Assembly (NCBI GenBank): GCA_018822845.1
Contig: JAHJJD010000035.1
Location: 1 to 64,000, forward strand
DNA: 64,000 nucleotides
Source of the DNA: Gammaproteobacteria bacterium
Lineage (GTDB): Bacteria; Pseudomonadota; Gammaproteobacteria; Thiotrichales; Thiotrichaceae
Direction of reading: 5' to 3'
In this document: in pieces, positions 7,910-15,476 of the stretch
Layout of the letters: every line of letters starts with the position of its first letter
Numbering within the stretch: position 1 is the first letter of the stretch
Program-made: the position numbers and the translations under genes
The notes under the pieces: generated by a model
The model's database searches: none
The model's input: only the letters and a program-made list of their open reading frames with translations
What the model was told of the DNA's origin: nothing

Positions 7910-8513
7910 TATACGTCTGTGACTGGTCGAACCTGCTGCTGGCAGAGCGCAAGGCCGCCAGGGGCAAGCGCGGCGGCAGGCCAGCCGCTGCGTTTGAATA
8001 CCATCTGGCGGACAACCTGCTGGAGCTGCAACAGGAATTGCTGGCGGGTAGCTGGCGACCGGGCGGCTACACGCATTTCTACATCCACGAACCCAAGCGC
8101 CGCCGCATCAGTGCCGCACCGTTCCGTGACCGGGCTGCAAGGCTTATCTCCGCTATGTGGATGATTTCGCGCTGTTCGCCGACGCCAAAACGCAATTGTG
8201 GGAGTGGAAACAGGCCATCAGGGAAAAGCTCGCCAGCCTGCGCCTACGCTTCCATGAGCATAGCGCACAAGTCACACCGGTAACGCAGGGAATCCCGTGG
8301 CTGGGGTTTGTGGTGTACCCCACGTATCGGCGGGTGAAGCAGCGCAAGGTAGTGAATGCTACCCGGCGCATGAACCAGCGGTTTGACGAATGGCAGCGAG
8401 GTGAAATCAGTTTCGCCAGCTTTGACGCCAGCGTGAAAGGCTGGATCAATTACGTGCGTTATGCGGATTCCTGGGGATTGCGCAAGCATGTACTGAAGCC
8501 GTTCCGCTGGTAA
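7910..8513 (+). pseudogene. Broken DGR reverse transcriptase
   Basis: Two RT pieces in different frames. The first (about 7910-8134) reads [19 protein letters not shown], then [17 protein letters not shown], matching the N-terminal part of DGR-type RTs. At about 8135 it jumps and shifts frame into [14 protein letters not shown], the YxDD catalytic motif, and continues as RT C-terminus to KPFRW and TAA at 8511. Compared with the family, about 150 residues are missing between the pieces, including the first catalytic Asp and the conserved SQ motif. The first dozen or so residues and a start codon are also lost, where the sequence runs into the avd start on the other strand. Catalysis is not possible from this copy. 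Confidence 0.9.
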
Positions 8514-8577
8514 ACATTGCATTGCCAGTTCATCGGGTGGCCGCAGATAGCTTGCGCCTGCCTGCTATACTTGCCCC

Positions 8578-9480
8578 ATGCACAAAGACATCACCAGTAA
8601 ACACCTCCTCAAGCGCATGGCGGCAGACCTTGCCAACTTGTTGCTGGAACTCGACATCGACCCCAACAGCGTAGAACTGCTCGAAACCCAGCACCAGCGG
8701 GTGGAGGAACGCCGCGCCGACCTGGTTGTCCGCGCCACCCGCCGGGGGCAGGCTGATAGCGGCATCCTGCACATCGAGATACAAAACAGCAATGACCCTG
8801 ACATGAGCTTGCGGATGCTGCGTTACTATACCGACATCCGTTTCCAGTACCGTGACGGCGCATTGCACCAATACCTCATCTATATCGGCAAACAACCATT
8901 ACACATGGCGGCAACCTTGCCTGACCCGGCGTTGTCCAGCTACCGTTACCACATTCTTGACATGCACACGGTCGATTGCAGCCTGCTGTTGGCGCGTGAT
9001 ACTCCAGATGCTTTGGTGATGGCCATCCTGTGTGATTTCCGCGAGCGCCCGGTACAGGACGTGGTAAACTACATTGCAGGCCGCCTGAAAGCTTTGCTGT
9101 ACGAAGACGAGCGGCGCTTCGGCGAGTATTTTTCCATGCTGGAACGGTTGGCGGAAAACCGCAGTCTCCAGCAACACATCAAAGAGGCCAAAGACATGCT
9201 AACACAAGTGGATGTGACCAAATTCGCCTCCTACCAATGGGGCCGGGAAGATGGCCTGCGCGAAGGCCGCGAGGAAGGCCAGAAAGAAGGCATCCTGCTA
9301 CTGCTGTCACTCCAGCTCAAACAACAGTTGGGCGAATTGCCGGAAACTGTCCGGCAGCGCTTGGCAAACCTGACTATCGGGCAACTGGAAAGCCTGGCTA
9401 CTGCTGTACTAGGTTTTGCTGACCTTGCCGCCGTTGAGCACTGGCTGGCTGAAACAGAAAGCAGCAAACGCCTGAATTAA
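8578..9480 (+). CDS. Rpn-family PD-(D/E)XK nuclease
   Basis: This 300-residue protein belongs to the Rpn/PDDEXK transposase-like family (recombination-promoting nucleases). The active-site core is visible as RADLVVRA (Asp) and ILHIEIQNSN (Glu-x-Gln), followed by the family's MLRYYTDI segment. The C-terminal third is charged and repetitive (GREDGLREGREEGQKEG) and then helical. Such genes are often multicopy and mobile, and several have been linked to recA-independent recombination or phage defence. It lies between the broken RT and the inverted second receptor. Its last codons abut the receptor's terminator. Confidence 0.85.
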   Translation: MHKDITSKHLLKRMAADLANLLLELDIDPNSVELLETQHQRVEERRADLVVRATRRGQADSGILHIEIQNSNDPDMSLRMLRYYTDIRFQYRDGALHQYLIYIGKQPLHMAATLPDPALSSYRYHILDMHTVDCSLLLARDTPDALVMAILCDFRERPVQDVVNYIAGRLKALLYEDERRFGEYFSMLERLAENRSLQQHIKEAKDMLTQVDVTKFASYQWGREDGLREGREEGQKEGILLLLSLQLKQQLGELPETVRQRLANLTIGQLESLATAVLGFADLAAVEHWLAETESSKRLN

Positions 9481-9503
9481 AAATCGCCGCCGCTACGCGG
9501 CGG
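9481..9503 (-). terminator. Terminator of receptor gene 2
   Basis: Read on the minus strand, CCGCCGC, loop GTA, GCGGCGG is followed by CGATTTTTAA. It is the inverted duplicate of the terminator at 7175-7203 and touches the stop codon of the Rpn gene. Confidence 0.75.
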
Positions 9504-9571
9504 AACCCCCTCACCCTAGCCCTCTCCCCCTGCTGGGGAGAGGGAAGGACAGTGTTCCAGTGGCCAGTATT

Positions 9572-10786
9572 TCAGCGACCTGTTAATGGGAGGACGCACA
9601 CAACACGAAAACCGAGGTTGTCGTCACGGTGGTCGGGCGCGAAGTAGAAACGGTTGGACGAACGCAAGTAGTACGGATCGAGGTTCCACGAGCCGCCCCG
9701 CAACACACGGCGACCACAGTCGCCGCCAGACTCCCAGGCCGTGCCATCAGCAGGAGCACCCTGATAATCTTCATGCCAACAGTCCTGCACCCATTCGTAA
9801 ACGTTGCCGCGCATGTCGTGCAAGCCAAACGGGTTGGAGGGAAAACTGCCGACAGGCGCAGTATTCACCCACTGATCCTTACCTTCCGCCAAACCATCAC
9901 AGCATTCATCCTTGCCATAGTTGGCGTAATCATGGCTGGCTTCGTCCCCCCAAGGGTAATCCGTTGTCGTTCCCGCCCGTGCGGCATACTCCCATTCCGC
10001 TTCCGTCGGCAAACGACAACTGGCCCCGGTTTCTTTTGATAACCAGTTCACATAGCCTTGCGCATCATCCCACGAGACATTGATCACCGGGCGGGTATCG
10101 CGCCCCCAACCTGCATCATCAGGGGCATCAAACTCAATAGCGTTTCGTGCCATCAACCAGCGATAGTAATCGTATTCGGCAAAGGTGATTTCGTATTTGC
10201 TAATGTAAAATGGCTGTTTGATCGTGACGGTGTGGACAGGTTGCGCCCATGCAGAATTTTCGCCCCCCATCTGAAACTCACCCGCCGGTATCCTGACCAT
10301 CTCAGGCAGTGGCACAAACCCTAACCGCCACAGCGGCTTGTCATCCTGTACCCACCACCAGCCGACCAAGCCGCCAAAGCCCAACACGGCTGTCGATAAA
10401 AACACCCCCACCCGCACCAGCCAATATTTCCACCCACACGTAGGAGCCTGCCATGCAGGCGATTCTTCTGATTCAGCCACCTTGGGGGAATCGCCTGCAT
10501 GGCAGGCTCCTACAGGGAGGTCGGCTTTGACGCAGCCGGTTTGCCACCACGCCACCAGTAACAGCAGCGCCGCCAGCGCAAAAAACACCCACGCCGGTAA
10601 CGGGCTTTCCACCAGCAAGCCAAAGCCACCAGCAACCCCTGCCAATAACCCCAACACCGGCAACAGCGTGCGGCTGCTCTTCCTCCTCCCCTGATAAGGG
10701 GAGGCCGGGAGGGGTTTCTTTCCAACGCCGAAAAGGTGTTTCTTCAAAGGTTTATTCGCCAAAACAACATTCCAGATGACAGACAC
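9572..10786 (-). CDS. Membrane FGE/C-type-lectin protein, DGR target 2
   Basis: A 404-residue protein. It has three hydrophobic segments (LLPVLGLLAGVAGGFGLL, AWVFFALAALLLLVAWW, VGVFLSTAVLGFGGLVGWWW), then an FGE-type domain from about residue 186 ([63 protein letters not shown]). The VR2 segment encodes the loop between RGGSW and LGF. The last 75 or so residues are almost identical to receptor 1 outside the VR. It lacks the large N-terminal region of receptor 1. REP-like repeats encode VGACHAGDSP and ESPAWQAPT between membrane segments 2 and 3, and the N-terminal PYQGRR is also repeat-like. The start is uncertain; no strong ribosome site was seen. Confidence 0.85.
   Translation of the reverse strand: MSVIWNVVLANKPLKKHLFGVGKKPLPASPYQGRRKSSRTLLPVLGLLAGVAGGFGLLVESPLPAWVFFALAALLLLVAWWQTGCVKADLPVGACHAGDSPKVAESEESPAWQAPTCGWKYWLVRVGVFLSTAVLGFGGLVGWWWVQDDKPLWRLGFVPLPEMVRIPAGEFQMGGENSAWAQPVHTVTIKQPFYISKYEITFAEYDYYRWLMARNAIEFDAPDDAGWGRDTRPVINVSWDDAQGYVNWLSKETGASCRLPTEAEWEYAARAGTTTDYPWGDEASHDYANYGKDECCDGLAEGKDQWVNTAPVGSFPSNPFGLHDMRGNVYEWVQDCWHEDYQGAPADGTAWESGGDCGRRVLRGGSWNLDPYYLRSSNRFYFAPDHRDDNLGFRVVCVLPLTGR
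9585..9717 (-). other. DGR variable repeat VR2
   Basis: On the minus strand it aligns without gaps to TR 7253-7385, with 16 differences. Fifteen are at TR adenines (to T, G or C); one is T to A at the second base of the first variable codon. The 32-base A-free start and the 27-base invariant 3' segment are identical to TR. VR1 and VR2 also differ from each other at many of these positions, so the two were diversified independently. Confidence 0.95.
10440..10515. repeat. REP-like repeat pair in receptor gene 2
   Basis: Inverted units GTAGGAGCCTGCCATGCAGG (10440) and TCGCCTGCATGGCAGG leading to CTCCTACAG (10515). On the minus strand they encode VGACHAGDSP and ESPAWQAPT. Confidence 0.85.
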
Positions 10787-10870
10787 AAGATTTGCCTAGT
10801 ATCCCGCCTCCCCCTTTCCCAGTAAACCGCAAATTTCCTGTGCGTACTATCCTGCCAATAAAATCTTACC

Positions 10871-10891
10871 TATAGTTAAGCGACTACTATA
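10871..10891. promoter_or_regulatory. Possible operator before the MerR-type gene
   Basis: Inverted repeat TATAGT-N9-ACTATA, 20 bp upstream of the regulator start. Its position suits autoregulation by a MerR-family protein, which usually binds within a promoter spacer. No binding evidence. Confidence 0.3.
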
Positions 10892-10910
10892 CAAGACCGT
10901 TACAAACCTT

Positions 10911-11849
10911 ATGAATGCAGCCGCGCAACCCATGACTGACGAAACCGCTCTCTTTCCCATCGGCACTGTTTCCGAACAAACCGGCGTCAATACCGTCACC
11001 CTGCGAGCCTGGGAAAGGCGCTACGGCCTGTTGAAACCGCGCCGCACCCCCAAAGGTCACCGCCTGTACAGCCCACAGGATGTGGAACGGGTCAAACAGG
11101 TGCTATTGCTGCTGGAACAGGGCATTCCGGTCAGCCGCGTGCGCGACGTGCTCGACAGCAACAAGGCACGCCCGCAACTGCTGCAACCGGCACAAGACGT
11201 GCAAACTGACGACCCGTGGCGACATTACCGCGCCCTGTTCCAGCGCTGGATCCGCAAGCTGGATGCCCGCTCGCTGGAACACGCTTTCAACGAAGCCATT
11301 TCCCTTTATCCACTGGAAATGGTCGCCAACAAGCTGGTGCTGCCACTGTACAAACAGCTACAGCAGCAGCGCGAAGTATTGCCGTCTACCAGCGCCGATC
11401 ATGCCTTCCTGCACGAATTCCTCTGCGCCAAACTCGGCTCGCGCTATTTGCAACACAACGGGCGTGCGAATGGCAAACGCCTGCTGATCGCGGGCAGCGA
11501 GAAATCCGCCGTTTGCGCGCAAATTGATGCGCTGTTGCTGGCCAATATCCTCAGTAACCACGGCTACCAGATCAGCCTGCTGGGAACGCAAACCACGCTG
11601 GATCATCTGCCACTGATCCTGGAACGTGCTGCCTTCGACGGCCTGCTGCTGACTGACAGCCACCCTGTTTCCGCAGAATTGCAGACGCTGGTGGAAATGA
11701 CCCGCGCCACCGTGTTCCTGTGCGGCTATCAGGATGAATACACGTCTGCTCCACCGGAAAACCTGCCCATCCACTGGCTACCGATGGAGCTGGGTGAGGT
11801 TTCACAAGCCGTCGATCAAGTATTGTCAGGGGAACCAGCGACCGCATGA
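10911..11849 (+). CDS. MerR-family regulator with cobalamin-domain-like C-terminus
   Basis: A 312-residue protein. The N-terminal MerR winged helix is clear: IGTVSEQTGVNTVTLRAWER, RYGLLKPRRTPKGHRLY. Residues about 100-190 look like the helical bundle and about 195-305 like the Rossmann-type domain of CarH/LitR cobalamin photoreceptors. The His that ligates cobalt in the usual E/DxHxxG motif is not visible (SEKSAVCAQIDALLLANIL instead), so a B12-independent form like CarA-type paralogues is possible. It overlaps the photolyase start by ATGA, so the pair is co-translated. A light- or stress-linked control of photolyase is inferred from this coupling. Confidence 0.8.
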   Translation: MNAAAQPMTDETALFPIGTVSEQTGVNTVTLRAWERRYGLLKPRRTPKGHRLYSPQDVERVKQVLLLLEQGIPVSRVRDVLDSNKARPQLLQPAQDVQTDDPWRHYRALFQRWIRKLDARSLEHAFNEAISLYPLEMVANKLVLPLYKQLQQQREVLPSTSADHAFLHEFLCAKLGSRYLQHNGRANGKRLLIAGSEKSAVCAQIDALLLANILSNHGYQISLLGTQTTLDHLPLILERAAFDGLLLTDSHPVSAELQTLVEMTRATVFLCGYQDEYTSAPPENLPIHWLPMELGEVSQAVDQVLSGEPATA

Positions 11850-13264
11850 CTGCCCTTGTCTGGTTCCGGCAGGATTTACGCCTTGCCGACAACCCTGCCC
11901 TGTATCACGCCTGCCGTAACGGCGAAGTCATCCCCGTTTTCATTGATGACCCGCTGCCCGCCTCGGTCAGCCGTCTGGGTTCAGCCAGCCGTGTCTGGCT
12001 GCATCACAGCCTGCAAGCGCTCGACCACGACTTGCGGGCAAACGGCAACCGCCTGATCCTGCGGCAAGGTTCTGCCCTGCCCGTGCTGCAACAACTGCTG
12101 AAAGAAACCGGCGCAACCCGTATTTACTGGAACCGCGTTTATGACCCCGCCAGCCTTGCACGCGACAAACACATCAAGGAAACCCTGCGCGCAAGCTGCG
12201 AAGTACGCAGTTTCAACGCCTGCCTGCTCAACGAACCGTGGGAAGTGCTGAAAGCGGATGGAACGCCCTACAAGGTGTTCACCCCATACTGGAAAGCCAT
12301 GCTCAAGCACGGCATCCAACACCTGCCCTTGCCTGCACCCGAGCGCATTCCCGCCCCCACGCACAAACCGCAAAGCCTGCCACTGGATGCCCTTGGTTTC
12401 CTGCCCAACATCCGCTGGGATAGCGGCATGATGGAACACTGGCAAGTCGGTGAAACGGCTGCGCTGCAAAAGCTGCTGGAATTCCTGCCCACTGGCGGAA
12501 TGGATTACATGGATGCACGTAACATCCCCGCTCACCCCGGCACATCGAAACTTTCCCCGCACCTGCATTTCGGCGAAATCAGCCCACGTCAGGCGGTGTG
12601 GCAGACAAAACACTGGCTGGCGGAAAACCCGGCGGCAGAAAGCGGTTTGCACCATTTCATCCGCGAAATCGGCTGGCGGGAATTTGCCTGGTACCTGCTT
12701 TACCACTTCCCGCACACGGTTGATCAGGCGCTGGATGAACGTTTCCACCACTTCCCCTGGGCCGAGGATTACAGCGAAACGCTGCAACGCTGGCAACGAG
12801 GCCAGACCGGCTACCCCATCATTGACGCCGGGATGCGCGAACTGTGGCAAACCGGCTGGATGCACAACCGGGTGCGCATGATCGTGGCCTCCATGCTGAG
12901 CAAAAACCTGCTGGTTCCGTGGCAGGAAGGCGAACACTGGTTCCGCGATACGCTGGTGGATGCCGATCTGGCCAGCAACGTACTCGGCTGGCAGTGGACG
13001 GCTGGCTGCGGGGCGGATGCAGCACCCTACTTCCGCATTTTCAACCCGATCCTGCAAAGCCGGAAATTTGACCCGGATGGCGACTACATTCGCCGCTGGG
13101 TTCCTGAGCTGCAAGGGCGTGACAAGCAACAGGTTCACCTGCCGCGCGAACCGGGGGATAGCGGGGCGGATTACCCCTTGCCGGTAGTGGATTTCAGGTA
13201 CAGCCGCGAACGGGCACTGCTGATGTTCGAGAAAATCAAAAAGCCGGATGGTAAGAAGTGGTAG
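11846..13264 (+). CDS. phrB: Deoxyribodipyrimidine photolyase, class I
   Basis: A 472-residue photolyase that repairs cyclobutane pyrimidine dimers using light and FADH-. The N-terminal antenna domain begins LVWFRQDLRLADNPAL. The FAD-binding helical domain shows HLHFGEISPRQ, FIREIGWREFAWYLL, TGYPIIDAGMRELWQTGWMH and NRVRMIVASMLSKNLL. The length is typical of the class I enzyme. The 4-bp overlap with the MerR-type gene suggests one operon. It ends 60 bp before the next gene. Confidence 0.95.
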   Translation: MTALVWFRQDLRLADNPALYHACRNGEVIPVFIDDPLPASVSRLGSASRVWLHHSLQALDHDLRANGNRLILRQGSALPVLQQLLKETGATRIYWNRVYDPASLARDKHIKETLRASCEVRSFNACLLNEPWEVLKADGTPYKVFTPYWKAMLKHGIQHLPLPAPERIPAPTHKPQSLPLDALGFLPNIRWDSGMMEHWQVGETAALQKLLEFLPTGGMDYMDARNIPAHPGTSKLSPHLHFGEISPRQAVWQTKHWLAENPAAESGLHHFIREIGWREFAWYLLYHFPHTVDQALDERFHHFPWAEDYSETLQRWQRGQTGYPIIDAGMRELWQTGWMHNRVRMIVASMLSKNLLVPWQEGEHWFRDTLVDADLASNVLGWQWTAGCGADAAPYFRIFNPILQSRKFDPDGDYIRRWVPELQGRDKQQVHLPREPGDSGADYPLPVVDFRYSRERALLMFEKIKKPDGKKW

Positions 13265-13324
13265 CCATTGGCTGGTTTCACGGCTATATTTCCGGGAGTA
13301 AAATACCAACAACGAACAGCCCTT

Positions 13325-13942
13325 ATGCACATACTGATTATATGTAGTCTGGATAGCGTTAGAACCCATAGTGTCAACATCCTGCGAGATGCGGGTCATG
13401 ACGTCAGTGAAGCCGCCAACCTCGCCGATGCTGTTGGTATTGCTCTGGCGCGTACCGTTGATGCCGCCATTATTGGCCCCGGCACTTCTCCTGCTGATGA
13501 AACCGACATGATTCAAGGCTTGCGGGCGCAAAGCCTGTGGTTTCCATTGATTGCTGTCAGCCGTTGCGAGTGCTGGTCACACCTTTCCGATTTGCTGGTC
13601 AACGGTGCAGACGATTTCATTCAGGAACCCTTCGCCACCTCCAGCCTTTTGTACAAGCTGGATAAACTGTTGCACAACAATGCGACGCGGCAGCCACGGG
13701 AACTCAGGCTCAACGCTGAATTCGGCTCCATTCGCGTACATAATCTAGGCAAGCAGGTATTCATCAACGATGCACCTGCCGAGATCAGCACCTACGATTA
13801 CCTCACCCTGAAATGCATCGCGCAGAAACTCGGGGAAAACGGGCTTTCTCCCCAAACCCTGCTCAGCCAGCAGGCTCAGCGTGGCTGCGGCGTCAGGCTG
13901 GCCGAAGCGGCAGAACACCTGTTGCAACGCATCCACCCCTGA
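13325..13942 (+). CDS. Response-regulator-like protein
   Basis: A 205-residue protein. Residues 1-115 have the alpha/beta pattern of a receiver domain (MHILIICSLDSVRTHS, DAAIIGPGTSP, PLIAVSRCECWSHLSDLL, GADDFIQEPFATSSLLYKL). The acidic pair and the phosphoacceptor Asp are not in the usual form, so phosphorylation is doubtful. Residues 120-205 resemble an OmpR-type winged helix (FGSIRVHNLGKQVFINDAPAEI, STYDYLTLKCIAQKLG). The start at 13325 was chosen over an in-frame ATG at 13268 because the receiver fold begins there. No sensor kinase is adjacent. Confidence 0.6.
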   Translation: MHILIICSLDSVRTHSVNILRDAGHDVSEAANLADAVGIALARTVDAAIIGPGTSPADETDMIQGLRAQSLWFPLIAVSRCECWSHLSDLLVNGADDFIQEPFATSSLLYKLDKLLHNNATRQPRELRLNAEFGSIRVHNLGKQVFINDAPAEISTYDYLTLKCIAQKLGENGLSPQTLLSQQAQRGCGVRLAEAAEHLLQRIHP

Positions 13943-14003
13943 TTTTCCGGATCGAAGCACCGCCCCAATCCGGCTAAATCCCCAAAATCCGAAAAATCCC
14001 GGT

Positions 14004-14729
14004 TCAGACCTTCCCTTCGCGCTGCAACTCCTCATACCACAATGGATTATGATGCTTGATGAAAGCTACTTCCGCATTCCCGGACTTCATGGTTTCCAGC
14101 GATTCCGGCTCCTCAACCACGGCGAAGTAGATATGCGCCACCAGCCCCAGCAACACCAGCAATACTGCCGCCACATGGATCACCAACGCCCAGCGGAACG
14201 CCAGCCCGAACAGTGCTGAAGCCGAGAATTCAAACATAATCGGCGCCAGAAACAGATACAGCCCGGTCACGGCGATCGCCACCGAACAGGCAATAATCAT
14301 TGTCCCCAACAGCCGTTGTGCCCCGTTGTAACGCCCCTGCGGCGGCACTTTCTTACCCTTCAGCAAGCCAAACAAATGCGCCAGCGTAATGGTCATGGAA
14401 CTCAGGTCAGCAAGCGCCGCTTTCGGCGTCAGCACCAGCACATTCTTCAGGAATGGCAACACCACCCGCTTGAAATTCAGCACTGCGTACACCGCAATCA
14501 CGCCTGCCCACAGCATGCCGCCAAGTGCGTGCATCAACGCCAGACTGTCATTGCCGCCGAACAGGTTCTGCATGAAAGTCGGCCAGAACGCCGGAGCCAG
14601 CCGCACGAAGTCGCCGGAAATAATCCCGAACCCGGTCAGCACCAGCGTTAGCCAGAAAAAGGCGTTAAACCAGTGGATGAAAATCACATCTTTGCTACGT
14701 ACCTTGATGGTCGGTTTAGTGCTGTTCAT
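14004..14729 (-). CDS. FdnI-type cytochrome b subunit of molybdoenzyme
   Basis: A 241-residue membrane cytochrome b of the formate-dehydrogenase gamma type, with four hydrophobic segments. Candidate haem-ligating His residues sit in FIHWFNAFFW, LALMHALGGMLW, WALVIHVAAVLL and LVAHIYFAVV. It would pass electrons between the quinone pool and the iron-sulfur subunit. It overlaps the iron-sulfur gene by 14 bp and is last in the three-gene operon. PsrA/SoeA-like catalytic subunits more often pair with NrfD-type anchors, so this combination is notable. Confidence 0.85.
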   Translation of the reverse strand: MNSTKPTIKVRSKDVIFIHWFNAFFWLTLVLTGFGIISGDFVRLAPAFWPTFMQNLFGGNDSLALMHALGGMLWAGVIAVYAVLNFKRVVLPFLKNVLVLTPKAALADLSSMTITLAHLFGLLKGKKVPPQGRYNGAQRLLGTMIIACSVAIAVTGLYLFLAPIMFEFSASALFGLAFRWALVIHVAAVLLVLLGLVAHIYFAVVEEPESLETMKSGNAEVAFIKHHNPLWYEELQREGKV

Positions 14730-15465
14730 GGCTGCCCTCCTTTTCGCTCACGTCTTTGCGGCGGTCGACCAGTTTCTTGATACCTGCGCCGAGGAATACC
14801 GCCATCATCCCGCCGATGCCAATAGCGCCGAGCGGATTCACAATGTTTTCAATCGTTTTGCCTGCCAGATGGCGTTCATGCAGCTTGGGCATGACCTCCT
14901 GCGGGATCGCCTTGCCAGCGGTGAAATAGTAATGGTTAGGGCCGATATTGACCTCATCGGTAATCAGCCGCTGCCATTCCTTTTCCCCCAGCAGTCTGGA
15001 GACTTCGGAATTCGGGTCGTTGGCGTCACCAAAAATCAGCGCCCGCCCCACGCAGGTTGCCACGCAGGCAGGTTGCAAGCCCTGGTCAATGCGCGGCTGG
15101 CAGAAAGTACACTTGCTGATGGTATTGGTAACAGGATTCAACCAGCGGGCATCATACGGGCAGGCCGGAACACACAGTTCGCAGCCGGAACAGGTGCTGT
15201 CGTCCACCAGCACAATGCCGTCCTCGCGCTTCCACGACGCCCCGGAGGGGCACGCCTCTACGCACGGGGCATCATCGCAGTGCTGGCAACGTCCGGGGAA
15301 CAGTTGCACTTCCGGCATACCTTTGCTGTTCAGGTATTCGACCTGTTTGACCCAATCGCGGGAATGACCCAGCGGTGTGTCCCATTCAGCGCGGCAGGCG
15401 ACTTCGCACGCCTTGCAGTCGATACAGCGGGTGGTGTCCGCCAGCATCACATATTTGGCCACCAT
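14716..15465 (-). CDS. 4x[4Fe-4S] electron-transfer subunit
   Basis: A 249-residue ferredoxin-like subunit with cysteine clusters CIDCKACEVAC, CQHCDDAPCVEAC, CSGCELCVPAC and CTFC...CVATC, enough for four [4Fe-4S] clusters as in FdnH/PsrB. A C-terminal hydrophobic helix (PLGAIGIGGMMAVFLGAG) resembles the FdnH membrane anchor. It starts 11 bp after the catalytic subunit. It relays electrons between the molybdenum subunit and the cytochrome b. Confidence 0.92.
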   Translation of the reverse strand: MVAKYVMLADTTRCIDCKACEVACRAEWDTPLGHSRDWVKQVEYLNSKGMPEVQLFPGRCQHCDDAPCVEACPSGASWKREDGIVLVDDSTCSGCELCVPACPYDARWLNPVTNTISKCTFCQPRIDQGLQPACVATCVGRALIFGDANDPNSEVSRLLGEKEWQRLITDEVNIGPNHYYFTAGKAIPQEVMPKLHERHLAGKTIENIVNPLGAIGIGGMMAVFLGAGIKKLVDRRKDVSEKEGSHEQH

Positions 15466-15476
15466 GGCTTACCTCC

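Noticed and set aside
7883..8015. N-terminal extension of avd up to 8015
   Set aside because: It is antisense to the RT remnant, has no Avd homology, and the ATG at 7883 has a good AAGGAG.
11981..13531. A 516-codon open frame antisense to phrB
   Set aside because: Antisense shadow of a clear photolyase; no domain and no ribosome site.
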